Program-made: the position numbers and the translations under genes
Source of the DNA: IH12 sp041987265
GTDB taxonomy: Bacteria > Pseudomonadota > Alphaproteobacteria > Caulobacterales > Hyphomonadaceae
NCBI GenBank assembly: GCA_041987265.1
Contig: JBHIWT010000006.1
Location: 1-40,856, forward strand
Direction: 5' to 3'
DNA length: 40,856 nt
Part shown: positions 24,300-34,809 of the stretch, piece by piece
Layout: each line of letters starts with the position of its first letter
Position numbering within the stretch: the first letter of the stretch is position 1
The notes under the pieces: model-generated
What the model saw: the letters and a program-made list of their open reading frames with translations, nothing else
The model's database searches: none
Told to the model about the DNA's origin: nothing

Positions 24300-26565
24300 A
24301 GGCGCCGAGGCTGACGCCCGGGGGCGAAAGCGGCAGCTGCCTCAGTCGCTTACCCGTGGCGACAAAGGCCGCATTGGCCACCGCTGCGGCGATTGGCGGC
24401 GTTCCGGGCTCGCCTGCCCCGCCAGTCTTTGCGCCAGACTCGAGGATCTTCACCTCAATCCTCGGGCAATCGGCCATCTTCACCATCGGGTAGTCCCAGA
24501 AGTTCTGTTGCACGACCTGCCCGTTCTCATACGAGATTTCGCCGTAGAGCGCGGCGGTCAGACCGTAGATCACGCCGCTTTCCATCTGCTGGGTGAAGCC
24601 GTCGGGATTGACCACCAGACCGGGATCGGCGGCGACCCAAACGTTGTGCACGCGCAGCCCACCGTTGTCGGCGATCTCGACCTCGGCGACTTCGGCGACG
24701 ACCGTGCCGAAGGATTTCTTGATCGCCATGCCCAGCGCACGGCCGGGCGCGCCATTGTAGCTCGACCAGCCCGACATGTCGGCGACGGCGTCGAGCACCG
24801 CCAGCATGCGCGGATCATGCGCCAGTAAAGCTCGGCGGTACTGGTAAGGATCCTGCCCCGCTTCGTGCGCCAGCTCGTCGATGAAGCTTTCGATGAAAAA
24901 GCCCTGCACGGAGTGATCGACACTGCGCCAAGCGCCCCATGGCGCTGTGTTGTGGCCGTTGGCGAAGCGCACATCCATGTTCGCCACGTCATAGGGAAAG
25001 AAGGAGGCGTCCTTGGGGTCGTGGCGTTCGGCGTAATAGTGCGCGATCGCTTCGGGGAGGCCGTCTTCGCCAAGCACCGCGCGCATCCGCGCGACAGACG
25101 CGTTACGGTAGAAGTCCTGCGTCATGTCCTCTTCGCGCGTGTAGATCAGGTTGACCGGCTTGTCCGTCTGCTTGGCGAGGCCTACCGCATATTCCAGGAA
25201 ATCGATCGTATAGCCACGCCGACCGAAAGCGCCGCCCATTTCCGTGTGATGGACGGTGACCTTGTTCGCGCTGATGTCGGCGGCGCTGGCGGCCGTGAAC
25301 TTGGCGAGCAATGCGTCCTGGAATGCGCCCCATATCTCAAGCTCACCATCCTTCGCCCACACCACGCAGCCCAACGTCTCCATCGCTGCGTGCGCAAGGA
25401 AGGGCACCTTGTAGACGCGCTCGATCGTGCGCTCGCCGGCATCGTCAAAGACGCGTTTCGCGCCGCCGCGTGCGTGGTCTTTTTTGAGGTTGCCGGAGGT
25501 CGTCGCTGTTTCCATCGCCGCCAGCGTCGCCTGGCTGTCGAGTCCGGCATTGTCGCCCGGCGACCAGACCGGATCGAGCGCTCTTACCGCCTCGCGCGCA
25601 CGCCAGAAATTGTCGGCGAACACCGCCACCGCATTCGGCAGCGTCGCGACCTGCGCCACGCCACGGCGGCCAGACACGACCGCCCCGTCGACGCTTTCCA
25701 GTGTTCCGCCAGGAACCGGACAAATCCGCATCGCCGCATAGACCATTCCGGGCATGCGGACGTCGCCACTGTAGATCGCCTTTCCCGTGACCTTCGGCGG
25801 GATGTCGAAACGTGGACGCGACTTGCCAATCTGGGTGTAGGCCGGCTTGCTCTTGAACGGCAGGCGCGCCGGCGGATCGTATTCAAGGCTGGCCTCGGCA
25901 AACTCGCCAAACGTGGCGCTCTTGCCCGACGCATGGCTCATCATGCCGTTGGCGAACTCGATTTCGCGATGGGATACGCCCCACGCCTTCGCCGCCGCCC
26001 GCGCCAACATGTAACGCGCGGACGCACCGGCATGGCGCATGCCTTCCATTCCGGTCATGGAGATCGCCATCGAACCGCCAGTCATCTGCAGGTGCATGTT
26101 CTCGGCGAGGCGGCGCGTGATCAGCCATGACAGCCCGGCCAGCGGCGCAGGAATCTCCATTTCACCACGCAGATAGGCCTGGCCAAGCGGTCCGTTCGCG
26201 AAGGCCGTTTCGCCGGGTGCGCGTTCGATGCGGATATCATCCCAGTTCGCATCGAGTTCGTCTGCAAGGATCTGGGCCAGCGCCGTGCCGTTGCCGGTTC
26301 CCATGTCAGCATGGGGATAGATCACCGTGATGGTGTTGTCCGGCGCGATCCGCAGCGAGCTGAGCAGGACATTCTCGCCGGATTTGGCGAGCATGCGGCG
26401 CTGTTCCTCAATCCGCGAGAATGGGCTCAGCGCAGCGCCGATGGCGAGACCGCCGCCAGCCGCAAGACCGCCGAGGATCAAGAGGCGCCGTGACGGCCCT
26501 TTGCGTTTCTTTTTGCCGGTCTCGGCTTCGTCGATGATTTCGCTCTGGTCCTGATGATCGGTCAT
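24298..26565 (-). CDS. molybdopterin-binding aldehyde/xanthine dehydrogenase-type subunit (IorB-like)
   Basis: Large subunit of a molybdenum hydroxylase, related to the beta subunit of isoquinoline 1-oxidoreductase and to membrane-linked aldehyde dehydrogenases. The 755 residues begin with a twin-arginine-like signal (SRRLLIL at 25-31, then a Gly/Ala-rich hydrophobic stretch to ~47), so export or membrane anchoring by Tat is likely. Cofactor-binding motifs include MGTGNGTALAQ, HTEMGGAFGRRG and the catalytic Glu719 in GGAGEPGTPP. It follows the [2Fe-2S] subunit gene by 39 bases. There is no FAD subunit gene, so electrons probably pass to a cytochrome c or other membrane acceptor. The substrate (N-heterocycle or aldehyde) cannot be told. 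Confidence 0.9.
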   Translation of the reverse strand: MTDHQDQSEIIDEAETGKKKRKGPSRRLLILGGLAAGGGLAIGAALSPFSRIEEQRRMLAKSGENVLLSSLRIAPDNTITVIYPHADMGTGNGTALAQILADELDANWDDIRIERAPGETAFANGPLGQAYLRGEMEIPAPLAGLSWLITRRLAENMHLQMTGGSMAISMTGMEGMRHAGASARYMLARAAAKAWGVSHREIEFANGMMSHASGKSATFGEFAEASLEYDPPARLPFKSKPAYTQIGKSRPRFDIPPKVTGKAIYSGDVRMPGMVYAAMRICPVPGGTLESVDGAVVSGRRGVAQVATLPNAVAVFADNFWRAREAVRALDPVWSPGDNAGLDSQATLAAMETATTSGNLKKDHARGGAKRVFDDAGERTIERVYKVPFLAHAAMETLGCVVWAKDGELEIWGAFQDALLAKFTAASAADISANKVTVHHTEMGGAFGRRGYTIDFLEYAVGLAKQTDKPVNLIYTREEDMTQDFYRNASVARMRAVLGEDGLPEAIAHYYAERHDPKDASFFPYDVANMDVRFANGHNTAPWGAWRSVDHSVQGFFIESFIDELAHEAGQDPYQYRRALLAHDPRMLAVLDAVADMSGWSSYNGAPGRALGMAIKKSFGTVVAEVAEVEIADNGGLRVHNVWVAADPGLVVNPDGFTQQMESGVIYGLTAALYGEISYENGQVVQQNFWDYPMVKMADCPRIEVKILESGAKTGGAGEPGTPPIAAAVANAAFVATGKRLRQLPLSPPGVSLGA

Positions 26566-26604
26566 TCGAACGCTCCCGTTCGCGTTGGCCCCTTAAGGGC
26601 GCCT

Positions 26605-27054
26605 CTAGGCTTTGGCCGCTGCGTGGATGGCGGCGCGGATGCGCGGGTAGGACCCGCAACGGCAAATATTGGTCATCGCCGCATCGATCTCTTCGTCGGT
26701 CGGATCTGGCGTTGCATCCAGAAGCGCTGTCGCGGCGAGGATCTGACCCGACTGGCAGAAGCCGCACTGTGGGACCTGATGATCGACCCAGGCCGCCTGA
26801 ACCGGCGTCATCTCGCCCTCCGGCGCCAGACCTTCGATCGTGGTGATCGCTGCGTCCTCGGCGATGGAGCCGACCGGCGTCACGCAGGTGCGCACCGGCT
26901 GGCCGTCGACCAGAACCGTGCAAGCCCCACAGGCCGCGACACCGCAGGAGAATTTGGTCCCCGTCAGATTGAGCACATCCCGGATCACCCAGAGCAGCGG
27001 CATTTCCGGCTCGACATCGATATCGTGCGACGTTCCATTGATGGACAGTTTCAC
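26605..27054 (-). CDS. [2Fe-2S] subunit of molybdenum hydroxylase (IorA-like)
   Basis: Small electron-transfer subunit of 149 residues that carries two [2Fe-2S] clusters. The plant-type cluster uses Cys37, Cys42, Cys45 and Cys57 (SCGVAACGACTVLVDG), and the helical domain uses Cys97, Cys100, Cys131 and Cys133 (QCGFCQSGQ and NICRCGSY). AGGAGG lies 5 bases upstream of the ATG. It has no signal of its own and would be exported by hitchhiking with the Tat-signal-bearing large subunit. It is divergent from a TetR-type regulator with a palindrome between them, so regulation by that protein is likely. Confidence 0.94.
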   Translation of the reverse strand: MKLSINGTSHDIDVEPEMPLLWVIRDVLNLTGTKFSCGVAACGACTVLVDGQPVRTCVTPVGSIAEDAAITTIEGLAPEGEMTPVQAAWVDHQVPQCGFCQSGQILAATALLDATPDPTDEEIDAAMTNICRCGSYPRIRAAIHAAAKA

Positions 27055-27083
27055 GGCGGCCTCCTAGGTTTGGCGACGATTAA

Positions 27084-27113
27084 AGTAGACAACAGTCAAT
27101 CGATTTGTCTACT
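27084..27113. promoter_or_regulatory. palindromic operator between tetR-type gene and molybdenum hydroxylase operon
   Basis: AGTAGACAA (27084-27092) and TTGTCTACT (27105-27113) form a perfect 9+9 inverted repeat with a 12-base spacer, in the only divergent gap (27055-27151) between the iron-sulfur subunit and the TetR gene. Two-fold symmetric sites of this size in such gaps are typical TetR operators. The site lies where promoters for both directions should be, so it is a likely autorepression site. Confidence 0.75.
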
Positions 27114-27151
27114 CACAAATTGTTCGGTCTCTCCGCAAACCTGCCTGGCTC

Positions 27152-27784
27152 ATGAATCGCGAAACCTTTCAAACACCGGCGGCAGAACCCTCAACGCGTC
27201 AGCGGTTTCTTGAGGCGGGCGCACGGGTATTCGTGCGTGAAGGCTATGTCGGGGCCAGCATGGAGCTGGTCGCCAGTGAGGCGGGGCTCTCTCGCGCGGC
27301 GCTCTACAAACATTTTGACAACAAGGGCGATCTCTTCGCTTCGGTCGCGCAGATGATTCAGGAGAGCGCGGCGGCGGCCAGCGCGGAGTTCGGACCGGAA
27401 GCGCTGGCCAGCGACATCGGCGCAGCCGAAGCGATTTCGCGATTTATCGGCGTGCGCCATGAACGCTTCTGCGAACTGCTGGATACATCGACCCACGCAG
27501 ATGAATTGATGGAAGAATCCAGTCGCCGCTGCGGCCCGTTGATCCGTCAACACGCGCAGGATTTTCGCGATGCGCTAACAGACTTCATCGCACAGCTTCA
27601 AGCCGCTGGGCGCTTGTCGCTTCGGGCCGATACCAGTGCAGAGCACCTCGCAGACATGCTGTTAGCTGCACAGGCGGGCCTTAAGTCTGGCGGCGCATCG
27701 TTCCTGACCCCAGAATACAGCGCCGCCTTTAACCGCATGGCGCATACACTCGTCGCAGGCGCCACGGCGCCGGACCATCGATAG
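27152..27784 (+). CDS. TetR/AcrR family transcriptional regulator
   Basis: The 210-residue protein has an N-terminal TetR helix-turn-helix (~14-62: RQRFLEAGARVFVREGYVG, then MELVASEAGLSRAALYKHFDNKGDLF) and an all-helical ligand-binding domain with a TetR_C-like end. Regulators of this type usually repress a divergent neighbour until a ligand binds. The divergent neighbours are the molybdenum hydroxylase genes, and a strong palindrome separates them. It converges on the glycerol transporter operon, ending 20 bases from it, with no sign that it controls that operon. Confidence 0.9.
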   Translation: MNRETFQTPAAEPSTRQRFLEAGARVFVREGYVGASMELVASEAGLSRAALYKHFDNKGDLFASVAQMIQESAAAASAEFGPEALASDIGAAEAISRFIGVRHERFCELLDTSTHADELMEESSRRCGPLIRQHAQDFRDALTDFIAQLQAAGRLSLRADTSAEHLADMLLAAQAGLKSGGASFLTPEYSAAFNRMAHTLVAGATAPDHR

Positions 27785-27804
27785 GCGCGTAGCCGGACGC
27801 GACG

Positions 27805-29589
27805 CTACTCCGTCTGGTCATTCCAGCTCTGCAGCAGAACGTCGTAAGCGACAGTCTCGGGAGGCGGATCTTCGTTGGCCAACCTGGCCTTCGGCGCGCC
27901 GGGACGAGCAAGCCAGACCTCAGGATCCTCCGGCGTGTTCAGCACGGGACCAAGTTCACCCTGGACTCCTGCACGCTCCAACCGTTCGAGAATGGCTTCC
28001 TGCGCGGCGCACAGGGCATCCATGGCTTCCTGTGGGGTCTTCGCGCCAGATGAGGCGTCGCCGATATTCTGCCACCAGAGCTGCGCCAGCTTGGGGTAGT
28101 CAGGAACGTTGGTTCCGGTCGGCGACCACTGGATGCGCGCTGGGCTGCGATAGAACTCGACGAGGCCGCCAAGTTCCGGCGCACGATCGGTGAAGCTCTG
28201 GTGACGGATCGAGCTTTCGCGGATGAAGGTCAGACCCGTGTGCGATTTCTTGGTGTCGACCGTCTTGGACGTGACGAACTGCGCGTAAAGCCACGCTGCG
28301 GCGGCACGATCAACGGGCGTCGACTTCATCAGCGTCCACGAACCGGCGTCCTGATAGCCGAGTTTCTGGCCCTCCTCCCAATAGGCGCCGTGAGGAGACG
28401 GCGCGACGCGCCATTTGGGCGTGCCATCTTCGTTCACCACCGGAATGCCCGGCTTGACCATGTCGGCAGTGAAGGTGGTGTACCAGAACATCTGTTGGGC
28501 GATCTGGCCTTGCGACGGAACCGGGCCGGACTCCGAGAAGGTCATCCCCTGCGCCTGCGGCGGAGCGTAGGCCTTCAGCCATTCCAGGTATTTCGTGATG
28601 GCGTAGACTGACGCCGGCCCATTGGTGTCGCCGCCGCGCGCAACGCAGGATCCAACCGGCTGCGACTTGTCGTTTACCCGAATGCCCCATTCGTCGACTG
28701 GCAGACCGTTGGGCTCGCCCTTGTCGCCATTACCGGCCATCGACAGCCACGCGTCGGTGAAGCGCCATCCGAGGCTTGGGTCCTTTTTGCCGTAATCCAT
28801 GTGGCCGTAGACAGACTGACCGTCGATCTCGCGGCCCGTGAAGAAGGCGGCGATGTCTTCGTAGGCCGACCAGTTCACCGGTACGCCCAGTTCGTAGCCA
28901 TACTCGGCGCGGAAGTCCGCCTGGTTCTGCGGGTTGGTGAACCAGTCGTGGCGAAACCAGTAGAGGTTTGCGAATTGCTGGTCGGGCAGCTGATAGAGTT
29001 GGCCGTCCGGACCGGTGGTGAACTGGGCGCCGATGAAGTCCGCCAGATCCAGCGTCGGGCTGGTTACAGATGCGCCCTCGCCCTCCATCCATTCGGTAAG
29101 GTTGCGCGCCTGCTGGTAGCGCCAGTGGGTGCCAATCAGGTCGCTGTCGTTGACATAGGCGTCGTAGATGTTCTCGCCGGACTGCATCTGCGTTTGCAGC
29201 TTCTCGACGACGTCGCCTTCACCGATCAGGTCGTGGGTGACACGAATGCCGGTAATCGCAGTGAACGCCGGCGCAAGCACTTTGCTCTCATATTCATGAG
29301 TGGCGATGGTCTCAGAGACGACCCTGATGTCCATGTCCTGGTAAGGCGCGGCGGCGTTGGCGAACCAGGTGAGTTCGGCTTCCTGCGCGGCGCGATCGAG
29401 TACGGACAAGTCGCCAATCTCGGCGTCGAGGAAGGCGGCAATCGCGGATGCGGCGTTGGGATTTGGCGCGCGGTCTGGATCAATCCGGGAGACTTCTTCA
29501 GGGCCGGGGCCACAAGCGGTCGCAGCGAGCGCTGTTATCGCCGCCAGAACCCAGCGGCTATTGCCCGACGGAGCCTTGGTCGCGGTCAT
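27805..29589 (-). CDS. glpV: glycerol ABC transporter substrate-binding lipoprotein
   Basis: GlpV-type solute-binding protein of the GlpSTPQUV importer, which feeds glycerol to the cytoplasm. The 594 residues contain highly family-typical blocks: DIRVVSETIATHEYESKVLAPAF, HDLIGEGDVVEKLQTQMQSG, LYQLPDQQFANLYWFRHDWF, GHMDYGKKDPSLGWRFTDAWLS and LAQLWWQNIGD. Rhizobial GlpV proteins are soluble periplasmic proteins; here the start shows a lipobox (LAATAC, Cys26), so this one is probably membrane-anchored. It closes the operon, 38 bases after the small membrane protein gene. Confidence 0.88.
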   Translation of the reverse strand: MTATKAPSGNSRWVLAAITALAATACGPGPEEVSRIDPDRAPNPNAASAIAAFLDAEIGDLSVLDRAAQEAELTWFANAAAPYQDMDIRVVSETIATHEYESKVLAPAFTAITGIRVTHDLIGEGDVVEKLQTQMQSGENIYDAYVNDSDLIGTHWRYQQARNLTEWMEGEGASVTSPTLDLADFIGAQFTTGPDGQLYQLPDQQFANLYWFRHDWFTNPQNQADFRAEYGYELGVPVNWSAYEDIAAFFTGREIDGQSVYGHMDYGKKDPSLGWRFTDAWLSMAGNGDKGEPNGLPVDEWGIRVNDKSQPVGSCVARGGDTNGPASVYAITKYLEWLKAYAPPQAQGMTFSESGPVPSQGQIAQQMFWYTTFTADMVKPGIPVVNEDGTPKWRVAPSPHGAYWEEGQKLGYQDAGSWTLMKSTPVDRAAAAWLYAQFVTSKTVDTKKSHTGLTFIRESSIRHQSFTDRAPELGGLVEFYRSPARIQWSPTGTNVPDYPKLAQLWWQNIGDASSGAKTPQEAMDALCAAQEAILERLERAGVQGELGPVLNTPEDPEVWLARPGAPKARLANEDPPPETVAYDVLLQSWNDQTE

Positions 29590-29627
29590 ATCATCCTCCC
29601 GAATCGCAGGCGTTTGCGCCCGTCAAT

Positions 29628-29915
29628 CTATGCAAATCGAAACACCAGCCCTGCATATCCTATCGCGATCAGACTGGCCAACCAGAGCGGCCACGCAGCG
29701 GGCGCCAGCCCGACCCAGGCGAGATGAATGAAGGCGGAACCTAGGAGGACCAGAAAGAAACGGTCCCCACGTTGAAGCGGCAAGCCGAGCAAGCCGACGC
29801 GCGCTGGCGACGCCGGCCTGCGACGATGCAGCAACCCCATGGTCATCAGCGCGACAGCGATCGCGGAGAAAAACAGCGCTGTCGGCATCGTCCAGGCCAT
29901 CCATGACAGATCCAT
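29628..29915 (-). CDS. glpU: small membrane protein of glycerol importer operon (DUF2160)
   Basis: The 95-residue protein has an N-terminal hydrophobic helix (WMAWTMPTALFFSAIAVALMTMGLL) and further spans near 50-70 and 78-95 separated by RGDRFFLVLLGS. This matches the DUF2160 protein known as GlpU in glpSTPQUV operons, whose function is not established. It lies between the permease gene (ends at 29925) and glpV. Confidence 0.8.
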   Translation of the reverse strand: MDLSWMAWTMPTALFFSAIAVALMTMGLLHRRRPASPARVGLLGLPLQRGDRFFLVLLGSAFIHLAWVGLAPAAWPLWLASLIAIGYAGLVFRFA

Positions 29916-29924
29916 GTGCGCCCC

Positions 29925-30721
29925 CTAAACCCGACCCATCGCAAAACCGCGAGCGATATAGTTGCGCACGAACCAGATGACGATGGCGCCGGGCGCCAGG
30001 GTCAACACGCCGGCTGCCGCAAGGACGCCCCAGTCCATTCCGGATGCGGACACTGTGCGTGTCATAATGGCGGCGATCGGCTTGGCTTCCGTGGTTGTCA
30101 AAGTGCGCGCGATCAGAAGCTCGACCCACGAGAACATGAAACAGAAGAAGGCCGCGACACCAATTCCGGAAGCGATGAGCGGCATGAAAATGCGCGCGAA
30201 GAAGCTTGGGAATGAATGGCCATCGATATACGCCGTTTCGTCGATCTCGCGCGGGACGCCGGACATGAACCCTTCAAGCACCCAGACGGCAAGCGGCACG
30301 TTGAACAGGCAATGCGCCAGAGCGACGGCTATGTGCGTGTCGATGAGGTTGAATGCAGAGTAGAGCTGGAAGAATGGCAACGCGAACACGGCCGCAGGCG
30401 CCATCCGGTTGGTCAGCAGCCAGAAGAACAGGTGGCGGTCACCGAAGAACTTGTATCGAGAAAAGGCGTAGGCTGCGGGAAGCGCGACCGCAACGGAAAT
30501 TACCGTGTTCAAGGTCACGTAGATGATCGAGTTGATATAGCCGCCATACCAGCTCGGGTCGGAGAAGATCACGGCATAGTTTCGCAGCGTCGGCTGCGCC
30601 GGCCACAGCGACACGCCGGACGTGATCTCCGCGTTGGTCTTGAAGCTCATATTGATGAGCCAGTAGATCGGCAGCATCAGGAAGACGATGTAGAGCGCAG
30701 GTACGATCCAGCCGTAACGTT

Positions 30722-30725
<4 letters not shown>
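29925..30725 (-). CDS. glpQ: glycerol ABC transporter permease GlpQ
   Basis: MalG-type inner-membrane permease of 266 residues with six predicted spans. The cytoplasmic EAA loop reads EIDETAYIDGHSFPSFFARIF near 190, followed by MPLIASGIGVAAFFCFM, and the C-terminus is ARGFAMGRV as in this family. It pairs with GlpP and docks to the two ATPases. The start overlaps the glpP stop by 4 bases (ATGA). Confidence 0.88.
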
Positions 30726-31617
<892 letters not shown>

Positions 31618-31621
<4 letters not shown>

Positions 31622-32697
31622 CGCCCTGCACCTTCCCAGTCCACCCGGCGGCTGTCGCGATAGAGATGGAGCCGTTCCTGATCGAAACGAATCCGCGGGT
31701 CGGCAGGTACGTTCTGGCCTTCGCGCAGCAGCGCTGCGATGTCGTGGCCTTCCAGCCTTGCGCGTAGCACGCGTGTGCGACCTCGATCCTCGATGGCGAG
31801 CGTCTGGATGGGCATGCCCTCCTCGCCGATCAGCACGTGCTCCGGGCGGACTCCGAGTTCGGTCTGACCGGTTGCGCCTACCGATGCTCCGCCGGGCAGT
31901 TCGATTGATTGTCCACCGAGATGAGCGGAACGACCATCGAGCGAGACCGGAAGGACATTCATTCCCGGAGATCCGATGAAGTAGCCGACAAATGTGTGGT
32001 CGGGTCGATCGAACAGCTCGTCAGGCGAACCGACCTGTATGACTTCGCCACCAAGCATCACGACGACCTTGTCAGCGAAGGTGAGCGCCTCGGTCTGGTC
32101 GTGCGTAACGTAGACCATGGTCCGCCCGCTGCGACGATGGAGCGCTTTGAGTTGCGTACGCAATTCCCATTTGATCTGCGGATCGATCACGGTGAGCGGC
32201 TCATCGAAGAGGATCGCGGCGACGTCATCACGCACGAGTCCGCGCCCCAGCGATACTTTCTGCTTGAACTCAGCGGACAGGTTCTTCGCCTTGCGGTTCG
32301 CCAAGCCCGCCAGACCGGTCATTTCCAGAATCTCGTCGACACGCCGGACAAGCGCGTCGCCCTTCACGCCGCGGTTTCTAAGCGGAAATGCAATGTTCTC
32401 GCGCACGGTCATGTGGTCGTAGACGACCGGGAACTGGAATACCTGCGCGATGTTTCTCTGCTCGGTCGGCAGGTCGGTGACATCCACATCGTCAAACAGG
32501 ACGCGCCCTTCAGACGGCGCCACCAGCCCGGAAAGTATGTTCAACAGCGTTGTCTTGCCACAACCCGATGGGCCCAGCAGCGCGTAGGCGCCGCCGTCGG
32601 CAAACTCAAGGCTGGTTTCGGCCAGTGCATAATCCGCCGCCGATTGTGGATCGGGCGCATAGGAGTGCCGCAGGTTTCTGAAGGAGAGTTTCGCCAT
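31618..32697 (-). CDS. glpT: glycerol ABC transporter ATPase GlpT
   Basis: One of two non-identical ATPases of the importer (359 residues). Walker A GPSGCGKT is at 42-49 and Walker B/E is AAILFDEPLTVIDPQ. The signature motif is degenerate: LSAEFKQKVSLGRGL replaces LSGGQ, a feature I recall from this family, where GlpS supplies the canonical signature. A C-terminal OB-type regulatory domain follows from ~240. The gene starts 2 bases after glpS and overlaps glpP. Do not confuse it with the unrelated glycerol-3-phosphate antiporter also called GlpT. Confidence 0.88.
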
Positions 32698-32699
32698 GG

Positions 32700-33704
32700 T
32701 CAGGCGCTCTCGCGAAGGTTCGTCAGCGCCCGGCCGGCAGCATCAAACCGCATCACGCGATCTTCGCCGACACGTAACGAGACCTGCGCACCGGGCTCAT
32801 GGGCATGAACACCGTGCAGAAGCATCACCCAGCTCCGGCCCTCAGCATTGATGTGCACAAAGGTTTCCGATCCGGTGATCTCGGTGGAGGCGACCCGTCC
32901 GGAGAAACCAAGCTCGCCAGGTCCGGGCTCACCCGGCAGGAGATGATGCGCCCGGAACGCCAGAGTGGTTCCGTCCGCCGCGTGCAGAACATTCAGCGGC
33001 GGGTCGGAGTATGTCGCGGCTGTATCGAGATCGGCGGGGGTTGCGTAAACTTCGTGTGCAGGGCCGAACTGGGTCAGTCTGCCCTGCTTCAGGGTTGCAG
33101 TTCGACCGCCCAGCAAAAGCGCCTCTTCGGGTTCGCTGGTCGCGTATACAAGAACAGCGCCCTCGTCGGCGAAGAGGCGCGGCAATTCCCCCCGCAATTC
33201 CTCACGCAACTTGTAGTCAAGATTCGCGAGCGGTTCGTCCAGCAGGATCAGCCTGGCTTTGCGGACGATTGCGCGGGCCAGCGCCACTCGCTGTTGCTGG
33301 CCGCCAGACAGCTCCAGCGGACGACGATCGAGATATGGCTCGATCCGCAAAAGTGCGGCTGCGCGCGCGACCGCGTTGTCAATCTCCGCGCGATCGAGCC
33401 CCTTTACCTTCAGGGGCGATGCAATGTTGTCGCGTACGGTCCACCGGGGATAATTGACGAAAGACTGGTAGACCATTGCGACATCGCGCGATCGGACGGA
33501 CCGGCCAGTTACGTCCTCTCCGTCCATGAGAACACGTCCGCCGGTCGGCGTCTCCAGTCCAGCCATCAGGCGAAGCAAACTGGTTTTGCCGGAACGGGTT
33601 GCGCCGAGCAGCACATTCGGCAGGCCCGGCTCCAGCTTTACCGTGCACGGATAAATCCACGTCGAGCCGCCGCGCACTAATGAAACCTGATCGAGCTCAA
33701 GCAT
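32700..33704 (-). CDS. glpS: glycerol ABC transporter ATPase GlpS
   Basis: First gene of the importer operon; 334 residues from ATG 33704, chosen because the family begins at MLELDQVSLVRGG; the frame extends to 33758 but the added residues have no counterpart. Walker A is GATRSGKT, the Q-loop YQSFVNYPRWTVRDNIASPL, signature LSGGQQQR and Walker B LILLDEPLANLD. A C-terminal TOBE-like domain ends the protein. No strong ribosome binding site is visible. It is divergent from the PpiC-type gene. No glpD, glpK or glpR is present in the window. Confidence 0.87.
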   Translation of the reverse strand: MLELDQVSLVRGGSTWIYPCTVKLEPGLPNVLLGATRSGKTSLLRLMAGLETPTGGRVLMDGEDVTGRSVRSRDVAMVYQSFVNYPRWTVRDNIASPLKVKGLDRAEIDNAVARAAALLRIEPYLDRRPLELSGGQQQRVALARAIVRKARLILLDEPLANLDYKLREELRGELPRLFADEGAVLVYATSEPEEALLLGGRTATLKQGRLTQFGPAHEVYATPADLDTAATYSDPPLNVLHAADGTTLAFRAHHLLPGEPGPGELGFSGRVASTEITGSETFVHINAEGRSWVMLLHGVHAHEPGAQVSLRVGEDRVMRFDAAGRALTNLRESA

Positions 33705-33900
33705 CAGGAAGCGGCTCGATCCGCCTGAACTGCACGCGATCGCCACCCTGGCGCGCAATGCGCTGTTCCTGCGACCCCGGCCTCAGGCATTCCCGTCTCT
33801 CTCCCCGGTTATCTTTTCTGCGACAGTGTTAGCGGACATTCGGAGCTGTTCACAACCTGTTTGCGTCTGGCTCCTCGGTAATTCTCTGGGGGAACTATTA

Positions 33901-34809
33901 GTGGCGCCGAAGAAGCCGATCTGTTCTAATTCGCTGCTACGCGCGTTGAAGCTGCACCGGTGGGAAGATCAGACAGTGCTGACCATGCTTGGAGACCTGG
34001 CGCGGGACCGGTTCGTGATCTTCATCGTTCTCGGGATGGGGCTGTTCGGACTCAACGCCTACCTTGAAGGCAATTCCCGCCGGATCGATGTGACGCCTTC
34101 GGATATCGAGATGCTGGGCGGGCGGTGGGAAGCCCAGATGGGAACACCGCCCACACCGGACGAACTGTCAGGGCTGGTCGATTATCACGTACGCGAGGAA
34201 ATTCTGGTCCGGGAGGCGCGGCGCCTTGGACTGGATAAGGACGACGTGATTCTGCGCAGGCGGCTGGAGCAGAAGATGGAGCTGCTGATCAAGGACAGCT
34301 ACCAGCCCAGTGCACCGACCGATGCGGAGCTGGAAACCTTCTATGCGCAAAACATGGAGACGTATCGCACGCCCAAGCGTGTCGGATTTCGTCACGTGTT
34401 CCTCGGGCCGGCGGACGATGTCGACGGCGACGCCGCTAATGAACTTCTGGGGGCACTGGCGAATGGACCTGACGATGACTGGAGGAGCGTTGGCAAGCCG
34501 TTCATGCTGGCGCGCCAGTTCGGACCGCGCAGCGAGAGAGAGCTGACAGAGTTGTTCGGCGCCGAGTTTGCGGGAGACATGATTGCGCAAGAGGCTCCAG
34601 GCGGATGGCGCGGCCCGGTCGTCTCTTCCTACGGCGCGCATCTGGTCCAGACACTTACCGTGTCGCCTGAGCGTACTCCGTCGCTGGACGAACTGCACGA
34701 TCGCGTCGCGGCAGACTTTCGAGAGGCGGAGGCCAGCCGTCACGAGGCGGAAGCGTGGCGCGAACTGCTTGAGAAATACCGCGTCAGAATCGATGCGCCT
34801 TCGCTGTGA
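33901..34809 (+). CDS. membrane-anchored PpiC-type peptidyl-prolyl isomerase
   Basis: The GTG at 33901 (302 residues) is chosen because GGGGGA lies 7 bases upstream; ATG 33985 and the frame from 33826 are alternatives. One TM segment (FVIFIVLGMGLFGLNAYL, ~37-54) anchors a periplasmic domain: a SurA-like N-terminal part (TPSDIEMLGGRWEAQ, VDYHVREEILVREARRLGLD) followed by a parvulin-like region (VGFRHVFLG ... LARQFGPRS ... GWRGPVVSSYGAHLVQTL). It probably helps fold exported proteins. The stop overlaps the HupE/UreJ-type GTG (GTGA), so the two are coupled and likely work together. Confidence 0.85.
   Translation: MAPKKPICSNSLLRALKLHRWEDQTVLTMLGDLARDRFVIFIVLGMGLFGLNAYLEGNSRRIDVTPSDIEMLGGRWEAQMGTPPTPDELSGLVDYHVREEILVREARRLGLDKDDVILRRRLEQKMELLIKDSYQPSAPTDAELETFYAQNMETYRTPKRVGFRHVFLGPADDVDGDAANELLGALANGPDDDWRSVGKPFMLARQFGPRSERELTELFGAEFAGDMIAQEAPGGWRGPVVSSYGAHLVQTLTVSPERTPSLDELHDRVAADFREAEASRHEAEAWRELLEKYRVRIDAPSL

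Noticed and set aside
24865..26130. 421-codon plus-strand open frame
   Set aside because: Antisense to the molybdenum subunit gene with no start context or motifs.
28801..29727. 308-codon plus-strand open frame
   Set aside because: Antisense to glpV, whose sequence is strongly conserved with the family.
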